Source of the DNA: Flavobacterium limicola
GTDB taxonomy: Bacteria; Bacteroidota; Bacteroidia; Flavobacteriales; Flavobacteriaceae
Reading direction: 5' to 3'
DNA length: 58,894 nucleotides
Assembly (NCBI RefSeq): GCF_003634755.1
Contig: NZ_RBXA01000006.1
Span: 1 to 58,894, forward strand
In this document: one piece after another, positions 34,499 through 42,588 of the stretch
How the letters are laid out: each line of letters starts with the position of its first letter
Numbering within the stretch: the first letter of the stretch is position 1
The notes under the pieces: generated by a model
What the model saw: only the letters and a program-made list of their open reading frames with translations
The model's database searches: none
Told to the model about the DNA's origin: nothing
Made by a program: the position numbers and the translations under genes

Positions 34499-34957
34499 TT
34501 ATTTAACTATTTTATTCCAATTTGCATCAGCCTTCATCATCAAAACATTTTCCTGCTTGTTCCAAGTCTTCAAAGTGTTATTAAAATAGGCATTGTAAAA
34601 CAGATACAACTTCCCATTTGTTATTTTGAAAGTTTCCGGATTTATTGATACTTTTTCATTAGAATCTCCCATTGCAAAAGCACACCAACCGCCGTATTGC
34701 GGTTCATATTTTGAAGGATTCTTTAGGAATGCTTCTTTATTTACTGGCGTCGAAAAATAATAAATCACTCCCTCATACGCAGTTGTTAGTTCTTTTCTCC
34801 CTTTGACTGCTTTCCCTTGTTTAAAATAAGCTACCGGATCATGTCCCTGAATAGCAATACTTTTTTCAATATTAAAATTAGTAGCACGTTTGTTATCCTT
34901 TTGCGAAAAGACAGAAAGAGTACATAAAATCGTTATAATAAACAATAGTCCTTTCAT
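34499..34957 (-). CDS. Secreted YHS-domain protein
   Basis: This is 152 aa, signal peptide MKGLLFIITILCTLSVFSQ. The YHS domain begins IAIQGHDPVAYFKQGKAVKG and includes YYFSTPVNKEAFLKNPSKYEP and GGWCAFAMG with its conserved Cys. YHS domains bind metal. It lies 3 bp after the peroxiredoxin gene. Confidence 0.9.
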   Translation of the reverse strand: MKGLLFIITILCTLSVFSQKDNKRATNFNIEKSIAIQGHDPVAYFKQGKAVKGRKELTTAYEGVIYYFSTPVNKEAFLKNPSKYEPQYGGWCAFAMGDSNEKVSINPETFKITNGKLYLFYNAYFNNTLKTWNKQENVLMMKADANWNKIVK

Positions 34958-34960
34958 ATT

Positions 34961-35560
34961 TTATTTTTTTAAAGATTTAGCAACAGCAACCAACAAATCA
35001 TTTGAAATTCTGTTCTTGAAATTAGGTGTAATGTGTTCAAACTCTATTTCTCCATTTGTATTCAAAATAAAAACCGCTGGAACAGGTAAAAAAGAAGTAT
35101 TCATTCCATCAGAACCTTTAGTTATTAAGGGCTTATAATTTTCAGGAGCTTCAAAAGCAATCCCAACAGCTTTAGCTAATTCGCCTATACTGTCGGACAA
35201 TAACAGATAATTTAATTTTTCTTTCTCATCAGTAACCTTCAAGCTTTTTGGTGCATCCGGACTTATAGCGATGATTTGATATCCTAAATCCAGTAATTCT
35301 TTTTCGGCTTCCGCCAAAGCAGCTAAATGTACATTACAATATGGACACCATCCGCCACGGTAAAAAACCAAAACTGTTCTTTTCTTACGGATTAATTCCA
35401 ATACATTTACATCTGTATTTTCAACAGATTTTAAAGTGACATTAGGGATTTTTTCTCCAATAAGTAATGGAGTAATTTCTGACGCCTGTTTAGGCAAATC
35501 ATTTTGAGCGTGAACAGACAATCCAATTGCAAACAAAACCAAATAAATTATTTTTTTCAT
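34961..35560 (-). CDS. Secreted AhpC/TSA-type peroxiredoxin-like protein
   Basis: This is 199 aa with a signal peptide (MKKIIYLVLFAIGLSVHAQ). The thioredoxin fold has the motif RGGWCPYCNVHLA with Cys72 and Cys75, followed by a resolving region (IIAISPDAPKSL). It probably reduces peroxides or disulfides in the periplasm. First gene of a minus-strand operon of redox/metal genes. A palindrome 62-76 bp upstream may be a Crp/Fnr site. Confidence 0.9.
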   Translation of the reverse strand: MKKIIYLVLFAIGLSVHAQNDLPKQASEITPLLIGEKIPNVTLKSVENTDVNVLELIRKKRTVLVFYRGGWCPYCNVHLAALAEAEKELLDLGYQIIAISPDAPKSLKVTDEKEKLNYLLLSDSIGELAKAVGIAFEAPENYKPLITKGSDGMNTSFLPVPAVFILNTNGEIEFEHITPNFKNRISNDLLVAVAKSLKK

Positions 35561-35621
35561 AGTATTACATTTTTGAAGTTGTAAAACTACTGTGCAATTT
35601 CGAAACCATTTGTCGGCTATA

Positions 35622-35636
35622 TTACAGTTACTGTAA
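35622..35636. promoter_or_regulatory. Candidate Crp/Fnr operator (perfect 7+1+7 palindrome)
   Basis: TTACAGTTACTGTAA is a perfect inverted repeat. It lies just after the Crp/Fnr gene stop and 61 bp before the peroxiredoxin start. With a weak -7 (TAGTTTTA on the minus strand, 35582-35589) it would sit near -53, a plausible activator position. Confidence 0.5.
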
Positions 35637-35641
35637 AATAA

Positions 35642-36319
35642 TTATAGTTTACGCATATCGGTGATAATGATTTCTTTTCTGCTGTAAACAATAGTTCCAT
35701 TGGTTTCCATTTCATTGAGCAATTGAGTCGCAGTTTGTCTCGACGTACAAATAATTTGCGCCATATCATTTTGGGTCAGATAATTATCAATAACAACGGT
35801 GTTTTCAGTTCTTACACCTTCTTTCTCCGCCCAATCTTTTAGGAACTGAAACAACCTTGTTTTAGCATCTTTTGAAATTAGATTAGCATAACTATTCTTA
35901 ATGCGTTTCATTTTAAGCCCGACAAACTTAGTGTATGACAAAGCCATACTTGGATTCCGTAACAATAAATCTTCAAAATCCGACATTAGAAAACTACAAA
36001 TAGCCACATCATCTGAAAGCACTTTTGCATATTCATTGGACTGACTATCGGCTTCCAAAGTCAGTTCTCCAAATAAATCACCCTTTTGAATAATATCTTT
36101 AATTGTTTCGTTTCCTTCTTCATCAACTGCCACAATCTTTATGTTTCCCTTTTTCAAAAGAAAAATTCTTGGTAAGTCCGATGAAGAAAAATAAATAATT
36201 TCACCTTTCTGAGCTTTTTTAAAACCAGTAATTATACACAATTGTCTAATTTGTCCAAAACTTAATGTTCTGAACAATTTGTGATCACGCAAATACCAAT
36301 ATTTTAAATCCTCATACAT
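35642..36319 (-). CDS. Crp/Fnr family transcriptional regulator
   Basis: This is 225 aa. Residues ~20-130 are a cyclic-nucleotide-binding-type beta barrel (GEIIYFSSSDLPRIFLLKKG, KGDLFGELTLEADSQS). The C-terminal HTH is LTQNDMAQIICTSRQTATQLL. It has no cysteine cluster for iron-sulphur binding like Fnr. The peroxiredoxin operon directly downstream is the first candidate target. Confidence 0.9.
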   Translation of the reverse strand: MYEDLKYWYLRDHKLFRTLSFGQIRQLCIITGFKKAQKGEIIYFSSSDLPRIFLLKKGNIKIVAVDEEGNETIKDIIQKGDLFGELTLEADSQSNEYAKVLSDDVAICSFLMSDFEDLLLRNPSMALSYTKFVGLKMKRIKNSYANLISKDAKTRLFQFLKDWAEKEGVRTENTVVIDNYLTQNDMAQIICTSRQTATQLLNEMETNGTIVYSRKEIIITDMRKL

Positions 36320-36345
36320 AAAAATTATTTTGGTAAATGTATTAA

Positions 36346-36381
36346 AAAAACAAAACCCTTTCTAACCGAAATTAGAAAGGG
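36346..36381 (-). terminator. Terminator of the acyl-CoA dehydrogenase gene
   Basis: Ten-bp stem CCCTTTCTAA / TTAGAAAGGG with loop CCGAAA, then TTTTGTTTTTTT on the minus strand. Confidence 0.9.
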
Positions 36382-36404
36382 CTTAAACAACTATTTTGTT
36401 CTCT

Positions 36405-37544
36405 TTACGAAACCAATCCTCTAGAAATTACAATTCGTTGTATTTCAGAAGTACCTTCATAAATTTGAGTAATTTTAGAATCACGCATCATACGTTCCAC
36501 ATGATATTCAGCAACATAACCGTTTCCACCGTGAATTTGTACGGCTTCATTGGCCACTTCTAAAGCGATTTCAGAAGCGTATAATTTTGCCATTGCTCCA
36601 GAATGCGCAATGTCTTTACCTTCATCTTTTTCGCAGGCCGCTTTCATTACCAATAATTTTGCGGCAGTTACTTTTACATACATATCAGCCAGTTTGAAAG
36701 CAATGGCCTGATGATTAAAAATTTCTTTTCCAAAAGCTTTTCTCTCATGCGAATATTTCAAAGCAATTTCATAAGCTCCAGTTGCAATTCCTAACGCTTG
36801 TGATGCTATTCCAATTCTTCCTCCGTTTAAGACATTCATTGCAAAAGCAAATCCAAATCCGTCCGCACCTATTCTATTTTCTTTCGGAACTTTTACATCT
36901 GAAAACATCAACGAGTGGGTGTCACTTCCACGAATTCCCATTTTCCTTTCTTTTGGTCCAATATCAAATCCGGCCCAACCTTTCTCAACAATAAAAGCAT
37001 TGATTCCTTTATGTCCTTTTTCAATATCCGTTTGAGCAATTACAATATATGTAGAAGCCGTTGATCCGTTTGTAATCCAGTTTTTTGTTCCATTCAATAA
37101 ATAATAATCCCCTTTGTCTATTGCTGTTGTTTTTTGCGAAGTGGCATCACTTCCCGCTTCTGGCTCTGACAAGCAAAAAGCTCCAATCACTTCTCCTTTT
37201 GCAAGTGGCACTAAATATTTCATTTTTTGCTCTTCATTGCAATATTTTTCAAGACCTGCACAAACCAAAGAGTTATTTACTGACATGATTACAGCCGATG
37301 AGGCATCAACTTTTGCAATTTCTGTCATGGCCAAAACATAGGAAATACTGTCTAAACCAGATCCTCCATATTTAGGATCAACCATCATCCCCATAAAGCC
37401 TAAATCGGCCATCATTTTTACTTGCTCCGTTGGAAATTTTGAATGTTCATCACGTTCAATAACACCCGGTAATAATTCTGCTACAGCAAAATCTTTAGCG
37501 GCTTGCTGAATCATTAAATGCTCTTCGGTTAGATTAAAATCCAT
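36405..37544 (-). CDS. Acyl-CoA dehydrogenase
   Basis: This is a 379-aa flavoprotein of the short/medium-chain family. FAD- and substrate-binding blocks are AFCLSEPEAGSDATSQ, KNWITNGSTA and GGRIGIASQALGIATGA, and the catalytic base E363 lies in IYEGTSEIQR. Full length, with a canonical promoter just upstream and a terminator after. Role: fatty acid or branched-chain acyl-CoA oxidation. Confidence 0.96.
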   Translation of the reverse strand: MDFNLTEEHLMIQQAAKDFAVAELLPGVIERDEHSKFPTEQVKMMADLGFMGMMVDPKYGGSGLDSISYVLAMTEIAKVDASSAVIMSVNNSLVCAGLEKYCNEEQKMKYLVPLAKGEVIGAFCLSEPEAGSDATSQKTTAIDKGDYYLLNGTKNWITNGSTASTYIVIAQTDIEKGHKGINAFIVEKGWAGFDIGPKERKMGIRGSDTHSLMFSDVKVPKENRIGADGFGFAFAMNVLNGGRIGIASQALGIATGAYEIALKYSHERKAFGKEIFNHQAIAFKLADMYVKVTAAKLLVMKAACEKDEGKDIAHSGAMAKLYASEIALEVANEAVQIHGGNGYVAEYHVERMMRDSKITQIYEGTSEIQRIVISRGLVS

Positions 37545-37581
37545 ATTTTTATTGTAAATTAAATGTTCTTAAATTGGTCAA

Positions 37582-37612
37582 CAAAAGTAATTATTAAAAG
37601 TTAGTTTTCAAA
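37582..37612 (-). promoter_or_regulatory. Canonical promoter of the acyl-CoA dehydrogenase gene
   Basis: On the minus strand TTTG (37609-37612), a 19-bp spacer and TACTTTTG (37582-37589). This is an exact match to the Bacteroidota consensus spacing. Confidence 0.85.
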
Positions 37613-37619
37613 CGATTTC

Positions 37620-38062
37620 GTAAATTTAGCTAATGTTTAAAGAAAAGCGTGAAGTTAAATAGAAACAATTTAAAAACTTCTTCTGTGATTTAGATTTAGC
37701 ATACAATATTTATTTATCGAAAACAGGAAACCAAAAGTTTTAAAGTAATTTGTTAAGTTAGACATAAAGAATATCTACACCAATTATAAAACTAATATAC
37801 ATTGCAAATTAATAATTTATCAGAAATAAAAATCGTTGTATCCAATAAAATAATGATATTCAAAACCTGTGAATCTTTACTTTACTAGAAATTTTAAAAT
37901 TCACGATAAGCAATCAATATATTGAATAATATTAATGGAGTAAAAATAATTACCGCTCCACAATAACCTAATTGCATTAATATCCTGAACGAAAACGTTG
38001 TAATAATTATTAAATAACCAAAAATTGATTCTTCTAAAACCTTAACTCAAAAAAAAGCACTG
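37620..38062. other. Long AT-rich intergenic region
   Basis: The full gap between the divergent genes is 577 bp. Apart from the two promoters I see no gene, RNA or strong hairpin here. Confidence 0.5.
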
Positions 38063-38098
38063 TTTGACTGCTAAATAAATAAATAAATGATAGTTTTG
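38063..38098 (+). promoter_or_regulatory. Possible promoter of the chalcone-isomerase-fold gene
   Basis: TTTG at 38063-38066 and TAGTTTTG at 38091-38098 with a 24-bp spacer, longer than usual. The spacer contains a four-copy AAAT run. Confidence 0.45.
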
Positions 38099-38121
38099 CT
38101 AAAATTTATATCAGTTATATT

Positions 38122-38706
38122 ATGAAAAATCTTTTATTATTATTCGTGTTTCTATTATCTGTGCAATTCAGTCAAGTATGCGCACAAAAACAAATTGAAG
38201 TAGATGGTGTTATTTTACCAAGGACTATTGATTTCAAACAAAGAACTTTAATGCTAAACGGTGTAGGAATTAGATCTAAAATGTGGGTTGACGTTTATGT
38301 TCAGGCTTTATACCTATCGGAACTTTCACAAAATGCTGAAAGTATTATTGAAAGTAATTCAGAGATGGCAGTTAGATTACAAATCACTTCATCAATGGTT
38401 ACCTCAGATAAATTGTCAAAATCTCTTAATAAAGGTTTATTAAAATCAATTGGTAATGGTAATATTGAGAACTTCAAAACACAAATTGCTTTACTTGAAT
38501 CGCTGCTAAATAAAGAAAAAACGGTAAAAGACGATGCTTTTAACCTCATTTATAATCCTGCGGATGAATCTCTTTGGGTTTTTAAAAACGACAGATATGA
38601 AGGAAAAATTCCTGGGTTCGAATTCAAAAAAATATTTTTCGGCATTTGGCTTTCTAATAAACCGGTTGACGAAAAACTTAAGAATGACTTATTAGGCAAA
38701 TCTTAA
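38122..38706 (+). CDS. Secreted chalcone-isomerase-fold protein
   Basis: This is 194 aa, with signal peptide LLLLFVFLLSVQFSQVCAQ. The mature part KQIEVDGVILPRTI, then NGVGIRSKMWVDVYVQALYL and VRLQITSSMVT are the family pattern for bacterial CHI-like proteins, which probably bind fatty acids. Enzymatic isomerase activity is not expected. It precedes the dehydrogenase gene by 101 bp. Confidence 0.88.
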   Translation: MKNLLLLFVFLLSVQFSQVCAQKQIEVDGVILPRTIDFKQRTLMLNGVGIRSKMWVDVYVQALYLSELSQNAESIIESNSEMAVRLQITSSMVTSDKLSKSLNKGLLKSIGNGNIENFKTQIALLESLLNKEKTVKDDAFNLIYNPADESLWVFKNDRYEGKIPGFEFKKIFFGIWLSNKPVDEKLKNDLLGKS

Positions 38707-38775
38707 CAGCTTTTTTTGACTAAAATGCTTTTGATAAATAATACCAAAAAATCAAATTCGCATTATTGTATTTTT

Positions 38776-38783
38776 TATATTTG
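38776..38783 (+). promoter_or_regulatory. -7 element of the Glu/Leu/Phe/Val dehydrogenase gene
   Basis: TATATTTG lies 25 bp before the ATG at 38808. No strong -33 element is seen. Confidence 0.45.
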
Positions 38784-38807
38784 TCAAAAATAAACATATC
38801 GCAATAA

Positions 38808-40034
38808 ATGAAAGATTTATTAAAGAAATTCGAAAATAAAGAGCCCGAAATAATTTTCAACTGGAAAGATGCTGAAACGGAAGCTGAAGGATGGACAGTC
38901 ATCAATTCACTTCGTGGTGGCGCTGCCGGTGGTGGAACTCGTATGAGAAAAGGGTTGGATATGAATGAAGTTTTGTCTTTGGCAAAAACCATGGAAGTAA
39001 AATTTTCGGTTTCTGGACCTGCTATTGGCGGAGCAAAATCTGGAATTAATTTTGACCCGAATGATCCAAGAAAAAAAGGCGTTTTACAACGTTGGTATAA
39101 AGCCGTTTCTCCGTTATTAAAAAGCTACTACGGAACTGGCGGTGATTTAAATGTTGATGAAATTCACGAAGTGATCCCAATGACAGAAGAATGTGGTGTT
39201 TGGCATCCGCAAGAAGGCGTTTTCAACGGTCACTTCAAACCTACTGAGGCGGATAAAATTAATAGAATTGGACAATTGCGTCAAGGTGTGGTGAAAGTGA
39301 TAGAAAATCCAAAATTCTCACCAGATGTTTCCAGAAAATATACCGTTGCCGATATGATTACCGGTTACGGCGTTGCCGAAGCCGTTCGTAATTATTACAC
39401 TATTTATGGTGGAGACGTAAAAGGGAAGAAAGCAATTGTACAAGGTTTTGGAAATGTAGGTTCTGCTGCCGCTTTTTACTTAGCCGAAATGGGTGCTAAA
39501 GTAATTGGTATCATCGACAGAGACGGTGGATTAATCAATGAAGAAGGATTCACTTTCGAAGAAATAAGAGCTTTATTTCTTGCAAAAGACGGAAACAAAC
39601 TAGTTGCTGAAAACATGATTCCTTTTGAAGAAATCAATCAAAAAATATGGACGATAGGTGCTGAAATATTCACTCCATGTGCCGCTTCCCGATTGGTAAC
39701 TCAATCTCAAATTGACAGTTTAATTGCTCATGGTCTTGAAGTAATTTCTTGTGGTGCGAATGTTCCTTTTGCCGATAAAGAAATATTTTTCGGTCCAATT
39801 ATGGAAGATGTAGATCATAAAGTGAGTTTAATTCCTGACTTTATTTCTAATTGTGGTATGGCTCGTGTTTTTGCTTACTTCATGGAAAAGAAAGTACAAA
39901 TGACGGATGAAGCTATCTTCCAAGATACATCAGAAATCATCAAAAAAGCGATTGAAAAAGCACATGCTTTAAACCCAAGTAAAACAAATATTAGTGCAAC
40001 TGCTTTTGAAATCGCATTGAAGCAACTTACTTAA
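38808..40034 (+). CDS. Glu/Leu/Phe/Val family amino-acid dehydrogenase
   Basis: This is a 408-aa NAD(P)-dependent oxidative deaminase. SLRGGAAGGGTRMRKGLDM and GPAIGGAKSGINFDP hold the substrate and catalytic Lys sites, and AIVQGFGNVGSAAAFYLAEM is the nucleotide-binding motif. Which of glutamate, leucine, phenylalanine or valine is the substrate cannot be settled from sequence alone. Confidence 0.93.
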   Translation: MKDLLKKFENKEPEIIFNWKDAETEAEGWTVINSLRGGAAGGGTRMRKGLDMNEVLSLAKTMEVKFSVSGPAIGGAKSGINFDPNDPRKKGVLQRWYKAVSPLLKSYYGTGGDLNVDEIHEVIPMTEECGVWHPQEGVFNGHFKPTEADKINRIGQLRQGVVKVIENPKFSPDVSRKYTVADMITGYGVAEAVRNYYTIYGGDVKGKKAIVQGFGNVGSAAAFYLAEMGAKVIGIIDRDGGLINEEGFTFEEIRALFLAKDGNKLVAENMIPFEEINQKIWTIGAEIFTPCAASRLVTQSQIDSLIAHGLEVISCGANVPFADKEIFFGPIMEDVDHKVSLIPDFISNCGMARVFAYFMEKKVQMTDEAIFQDTSEIIKKAIEKAHALNPSKTNISATAFEIALKQLT

Positions 40035-40228
40035 ATAAAACAGTATTTATAACTATTTACCGGAACTGGGATTAAGCAGATTTTAAAATCTATTTAATCC
40101 CTTTTCTTATTTCTAGTTTTAGGGGAAAGCAATATTATTTATATTCTGGCAGTCGCTTTTTACTCTTGACAATTTTTAGTACTTTTCAACGTTTTTTAGT
40201 AATACACTTTTTAAAATTTAAAATACAA

Positions 40229-41131
40229 ATGAGTTCCACCATTTCATCAGATCAAAAGAAATCCTTAGCACTATCCATTCTTTTGTATGCGACAATGTTG
40301 TTAATTTTATTTTTCATCCGCTTTTGGCCTCCCGCAAACATGGATGAACTTGCTGGTGGCGGTGGTGGCGGTGGTGTTACAGTAAATTTTGGCGACAGCG
40401 ATTTAGGTTCTGGAGCAAATTATAAAAGCGAAGTTTTGGAAGTAAAAAATCAAACCAAACAAACGCCTGCAAAATCAACTCCTGACGAAGCTATTTTATC
40501 TCAGGAAAACAGCTCCGAAGAAACGGTTGTCATTCCGACGAAAGAAAAAACTAAAAAACCAACAGTCGTTGTAAAAGAAGAAACGAAACCAGTGGTTGTA
40601 AAACCTAAAGTTTCTAACAATACAAATGATGCTTTATCCAGCATATTAAAAGGTTCTAATAAAGGTGGTGATGGAGATGACAAAGCAGCCGGAAACAAAG
40701 GAAAAACCAATGGAAGTTTAAGTTCTAACGGGTATTATGGAACTGGTGGTTCCGGTGGAGGAACAGGCGGTGGAAATGGTACTGGAACAGGAATAGGAAC
40801 TGGTAGCGGTTATGGTTCTGGAAGCGGTGGCGGAAGCGGAAGTGGTTCTGGCGGAGGCGTTGGGTATTCTTTAGGAAACCGAAAAGCATTATCTAAACCT
40901 AAACCTAACAGTGACTGTAGCGATGAAACTGGAATAGTAGTAGTAGAGATAACGGTTGATAAAAATGGCAATACTATTAGTGCTGTTCCAGGAATAAGAG
41001 GGACTACAATTACTGCCAAATGCTTAAAAGACCAAGCCAAAATGGCGGCTATGAATACAAAATGGAGTACCAGTAGTAATGGACCCGAGAAACAAGTCGG
41101 TAAGATTATTTATAATTTCAATTTGAATTAG
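40229..41131 (+). CDS. tonB: TonB-like energy transducer
   Basis: This is 300 aa from the ATG at 40229. A TTG frame at 40166 is less likely. One N-terminal membrane segment (LALSILLYATMLLILFFIRF), a Lys/Pro/Val-rich region (~80-130), then a long Gly/Ser linker (~170-225), and a C-terminal TonB-like domain (IVVVEITVDKNGNTISAVPG, KCLKDQAKMAAMNTKW). It would link ExbBD proton flow to outer-membrane receptors. It is convergent with exbD, not in one operon with it. Confidence 0.85.
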   Translation: MSSTISSDQKKSLALSILLYATMLLILFFIRFWPPANMDELAGGGGGGGVTVNFGDSDLGSGANYKSEVLEVKNQTKQTPAKSTPDEAILSQENSSEETVVIPTKEKTKKPTVVVKEETKPVVVKPKVSNNTNDALSSILKGSNKGGDGDDKAAGNKGKTNGSLSSNGYYGTGGSGGGTGGGNGTGTGIGTGSGYGSGSGGGSGSGSGGGVGYSLGNRKALSKPKPNSDCSDETGIVVVEITVDKNGNTISAVPGIRGTTITAKCLKDQAKMAAMNTKWSTSSNGPEKQVGKIIYNFNLN

Positions 41132-41189
41132 AACAATTAGAAACGTCACTTTTTTGTTTTAAACAGACCTTATCTACTCATTATGAAGA

Positions 41190-41260
41190 ACGACAAATAG
41201 AAGTATTTTACGAATTTGCGTGAGGGATAGGAGCAAGTACCGAAGTACTGCGGATATCCC
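41190..41260. repeat. Candidate flavobacterial intergenic element, second copy
   Basis: TTGCGTGAGGGATAGGAGC and GCGGATATCCCGACC surround an AGTAC/GTACT hairpin. This has the same general mosaic style as 24990-25165, in the opposite orientation. Alignment with a genome-wide set is needed to be sure. Confidence 0.35.
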
Positions 41261-41266
41261 GACCGG

Positions 41267-41317
41267 AATAGAAAAAGGAGCTAATCAGCATAAAGTTGAT
41301 TAGCTCCTTTTTCTATT
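41267..41317. terminator. Perfect 21-bp hairpin, bidirectional terminator
   Basis: Left arm 41267-41287 is an exact reverse complement of right arm 41297-41317, with a 9-nt loop. A-rich/T-rich outer bases give terminator character on both strands, between convergent tonB and exbD. Confidence 0.9.
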
Positions 41318-41366
41318 GTGGTCACGCCCAAATAATGCAAATGCTACATAAAAACTCGTAATGAGT

Positions 41367-41762
41367 TTACTTAGGACTCGTAGCAATCACAAACTTTAGA
41401 TTGTTCTTCACTCCTATTTGCAGTACGTCAACTAAGTCTTGCACTTGCAAATTGAAAGGAATTCGAACAATAACTGTTTGATCCTTTGCAGAATCCATTT
41501 TAGACATCAATGTAGTTTCCAATTCTTCAAAGGAAACTGCTTCCTTGTCGATGTAGAATTTTTTATCTTCTGTGACAGATAAACTAATGTATTGCTTGTT
41601 TGTTTTCTCGTTTGATTGTGCTTTTGGCAATGTCATCTTGATAACATTTGGATTTGCCAATGTTGATATAATCAAGAAAAACAACAACAGGAAAAACATA
41701 ATATCACTTAATGAAGAAGTCGCGACCTCGGCATGAAATCTTCTTTTTCTTTTTATAGACAT
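41367..41762 (-). CDS. exbD: ExbD-like biopolymer transporter subunit
   Basis: This is a 131-aa protein with one membrane helix containing the proton-carrying Asp in LSDIMFFLLLFFLIISTLANP, then a periplasmic domain. It starts 1 bp past the exbB stop on the minus strand. It works with ExbB to power TonB. Confidence 0.93.
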   Translation of the reverse strand: MSIKRKRRFHAEVATSSLSDIMFFLLLFFLIISTLANPNVIKMTLPKAQSNEKTNKQYISLSVTEDKKFYIDKEAVSFEELETTLMSKMDSAKDQTVIVRIPFNLQVQDLVDVLQIGVKNNLKFVIATSPK

Positions 41763-41763
41763 A

Positions 41764-42459
41764 TTATGATCTTTGAATAATATTTACAAATTCCAGTACT
41801 TGCTTCTGGATTTTTAAAGCAAAATTATCAATCTTGCCGTTTAATAAATGGTATCCGCTATACGCAATAATACCAACGATTAATCCAGCACCACTACTTA
41901 TCATTTTCTCATACAATCCTCCAGAAATATTACCAATACTAATATTCTCTGTTACCGAAATGCTGTAAAATATTTTTATAACTCCAGAAATAGTCCCGAT
42001 GAATCCTAATGTAGGTGCAATTCCGGCAATAAGTCCCAAATGACCTAAATGCTTTTCCATTTCTCCTATTTCGATATCGGCTGCACGATCCATATTGGAT
42101 TCAATTTCAACAATAGGTCTCCCAATAACCAGAATCCCTTCTTTTATGATATTTCCTGAAGCGGTATTATTTCGTTCTGCAATAGATCGCGCCAAATCAA
42201 GATTTCCTGAATTTAGATTATCGCGTACATCGCGCATCAAAAGTGCATCAATTTTTGATGCTTTACTGATGTACAAATAGCGTTCAATAATCAGATAGAA
42301 AGTGTAAAATAATAGAATCCCGATTGGGATAAGCCACACACCACCTTTTAAAAGGAATCCTAAAGTGGATATTTCGGTATTTGGAGCAATTTTTTCAATA
42401 ACTACGTTTGAAGCAGCGTTGGTAATGGTGTCGGCCTGTAATTGTATAAAACTAAACAT
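41764..42459 (-). CDS. exbB: ExbB/TolQ-like proton channel subunit
   Basis: This is 231 aa. Three membrane segments: ~31-55 (GVWLIPIGILLFYTFYLIIE), and two near 130-200 (LGLIAGIAPTLGFIGTISGV, AGLIVGIIAYSGYHLLNG). The family motifs in HLGLIAGIAPTLG and MISSGAGLIVG are intact. Same transcript as exbD. Confidence 0.93.
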   Translation of the reverse strand: MFSFIQLQADTITNAASNVVIEKIAPNTEISTLGFLLKGGVWLIPIGILLFYTFYLIIERYLYISKASKIDALLMRDVRDNLNSGNLDLARSIAERNNTASGNIIKEGILVIGRPIVEIESNMDRAADIEIGEMEKHLGHLGLIAGIAPTLGFIGTISGVIKIFYSISVTENISIGNISGGLYEKMISSGAGLIVGIIAYSGYHLLNGKIDNFALKIQKQVLEFVNIIQRS

Positions 42460-42588
42460 ATAATATTATTGGATTTTAATCATTAATTCTAAAAATTATT
42501 TCAATTTTGCACTAAAGATACTTTTCGATGTACTATTAAACTAAAAAAATCGAAAAATATTTTAAACAACTACTATTTAATAACAAAA

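Noticed and set aside
40501..41040. Antisense open frames opposite tonB
   Set aside because: They arise from the Gly/Ser-rich linker and Lys/Pro codon bias of the TonB gene and have no conserved features.
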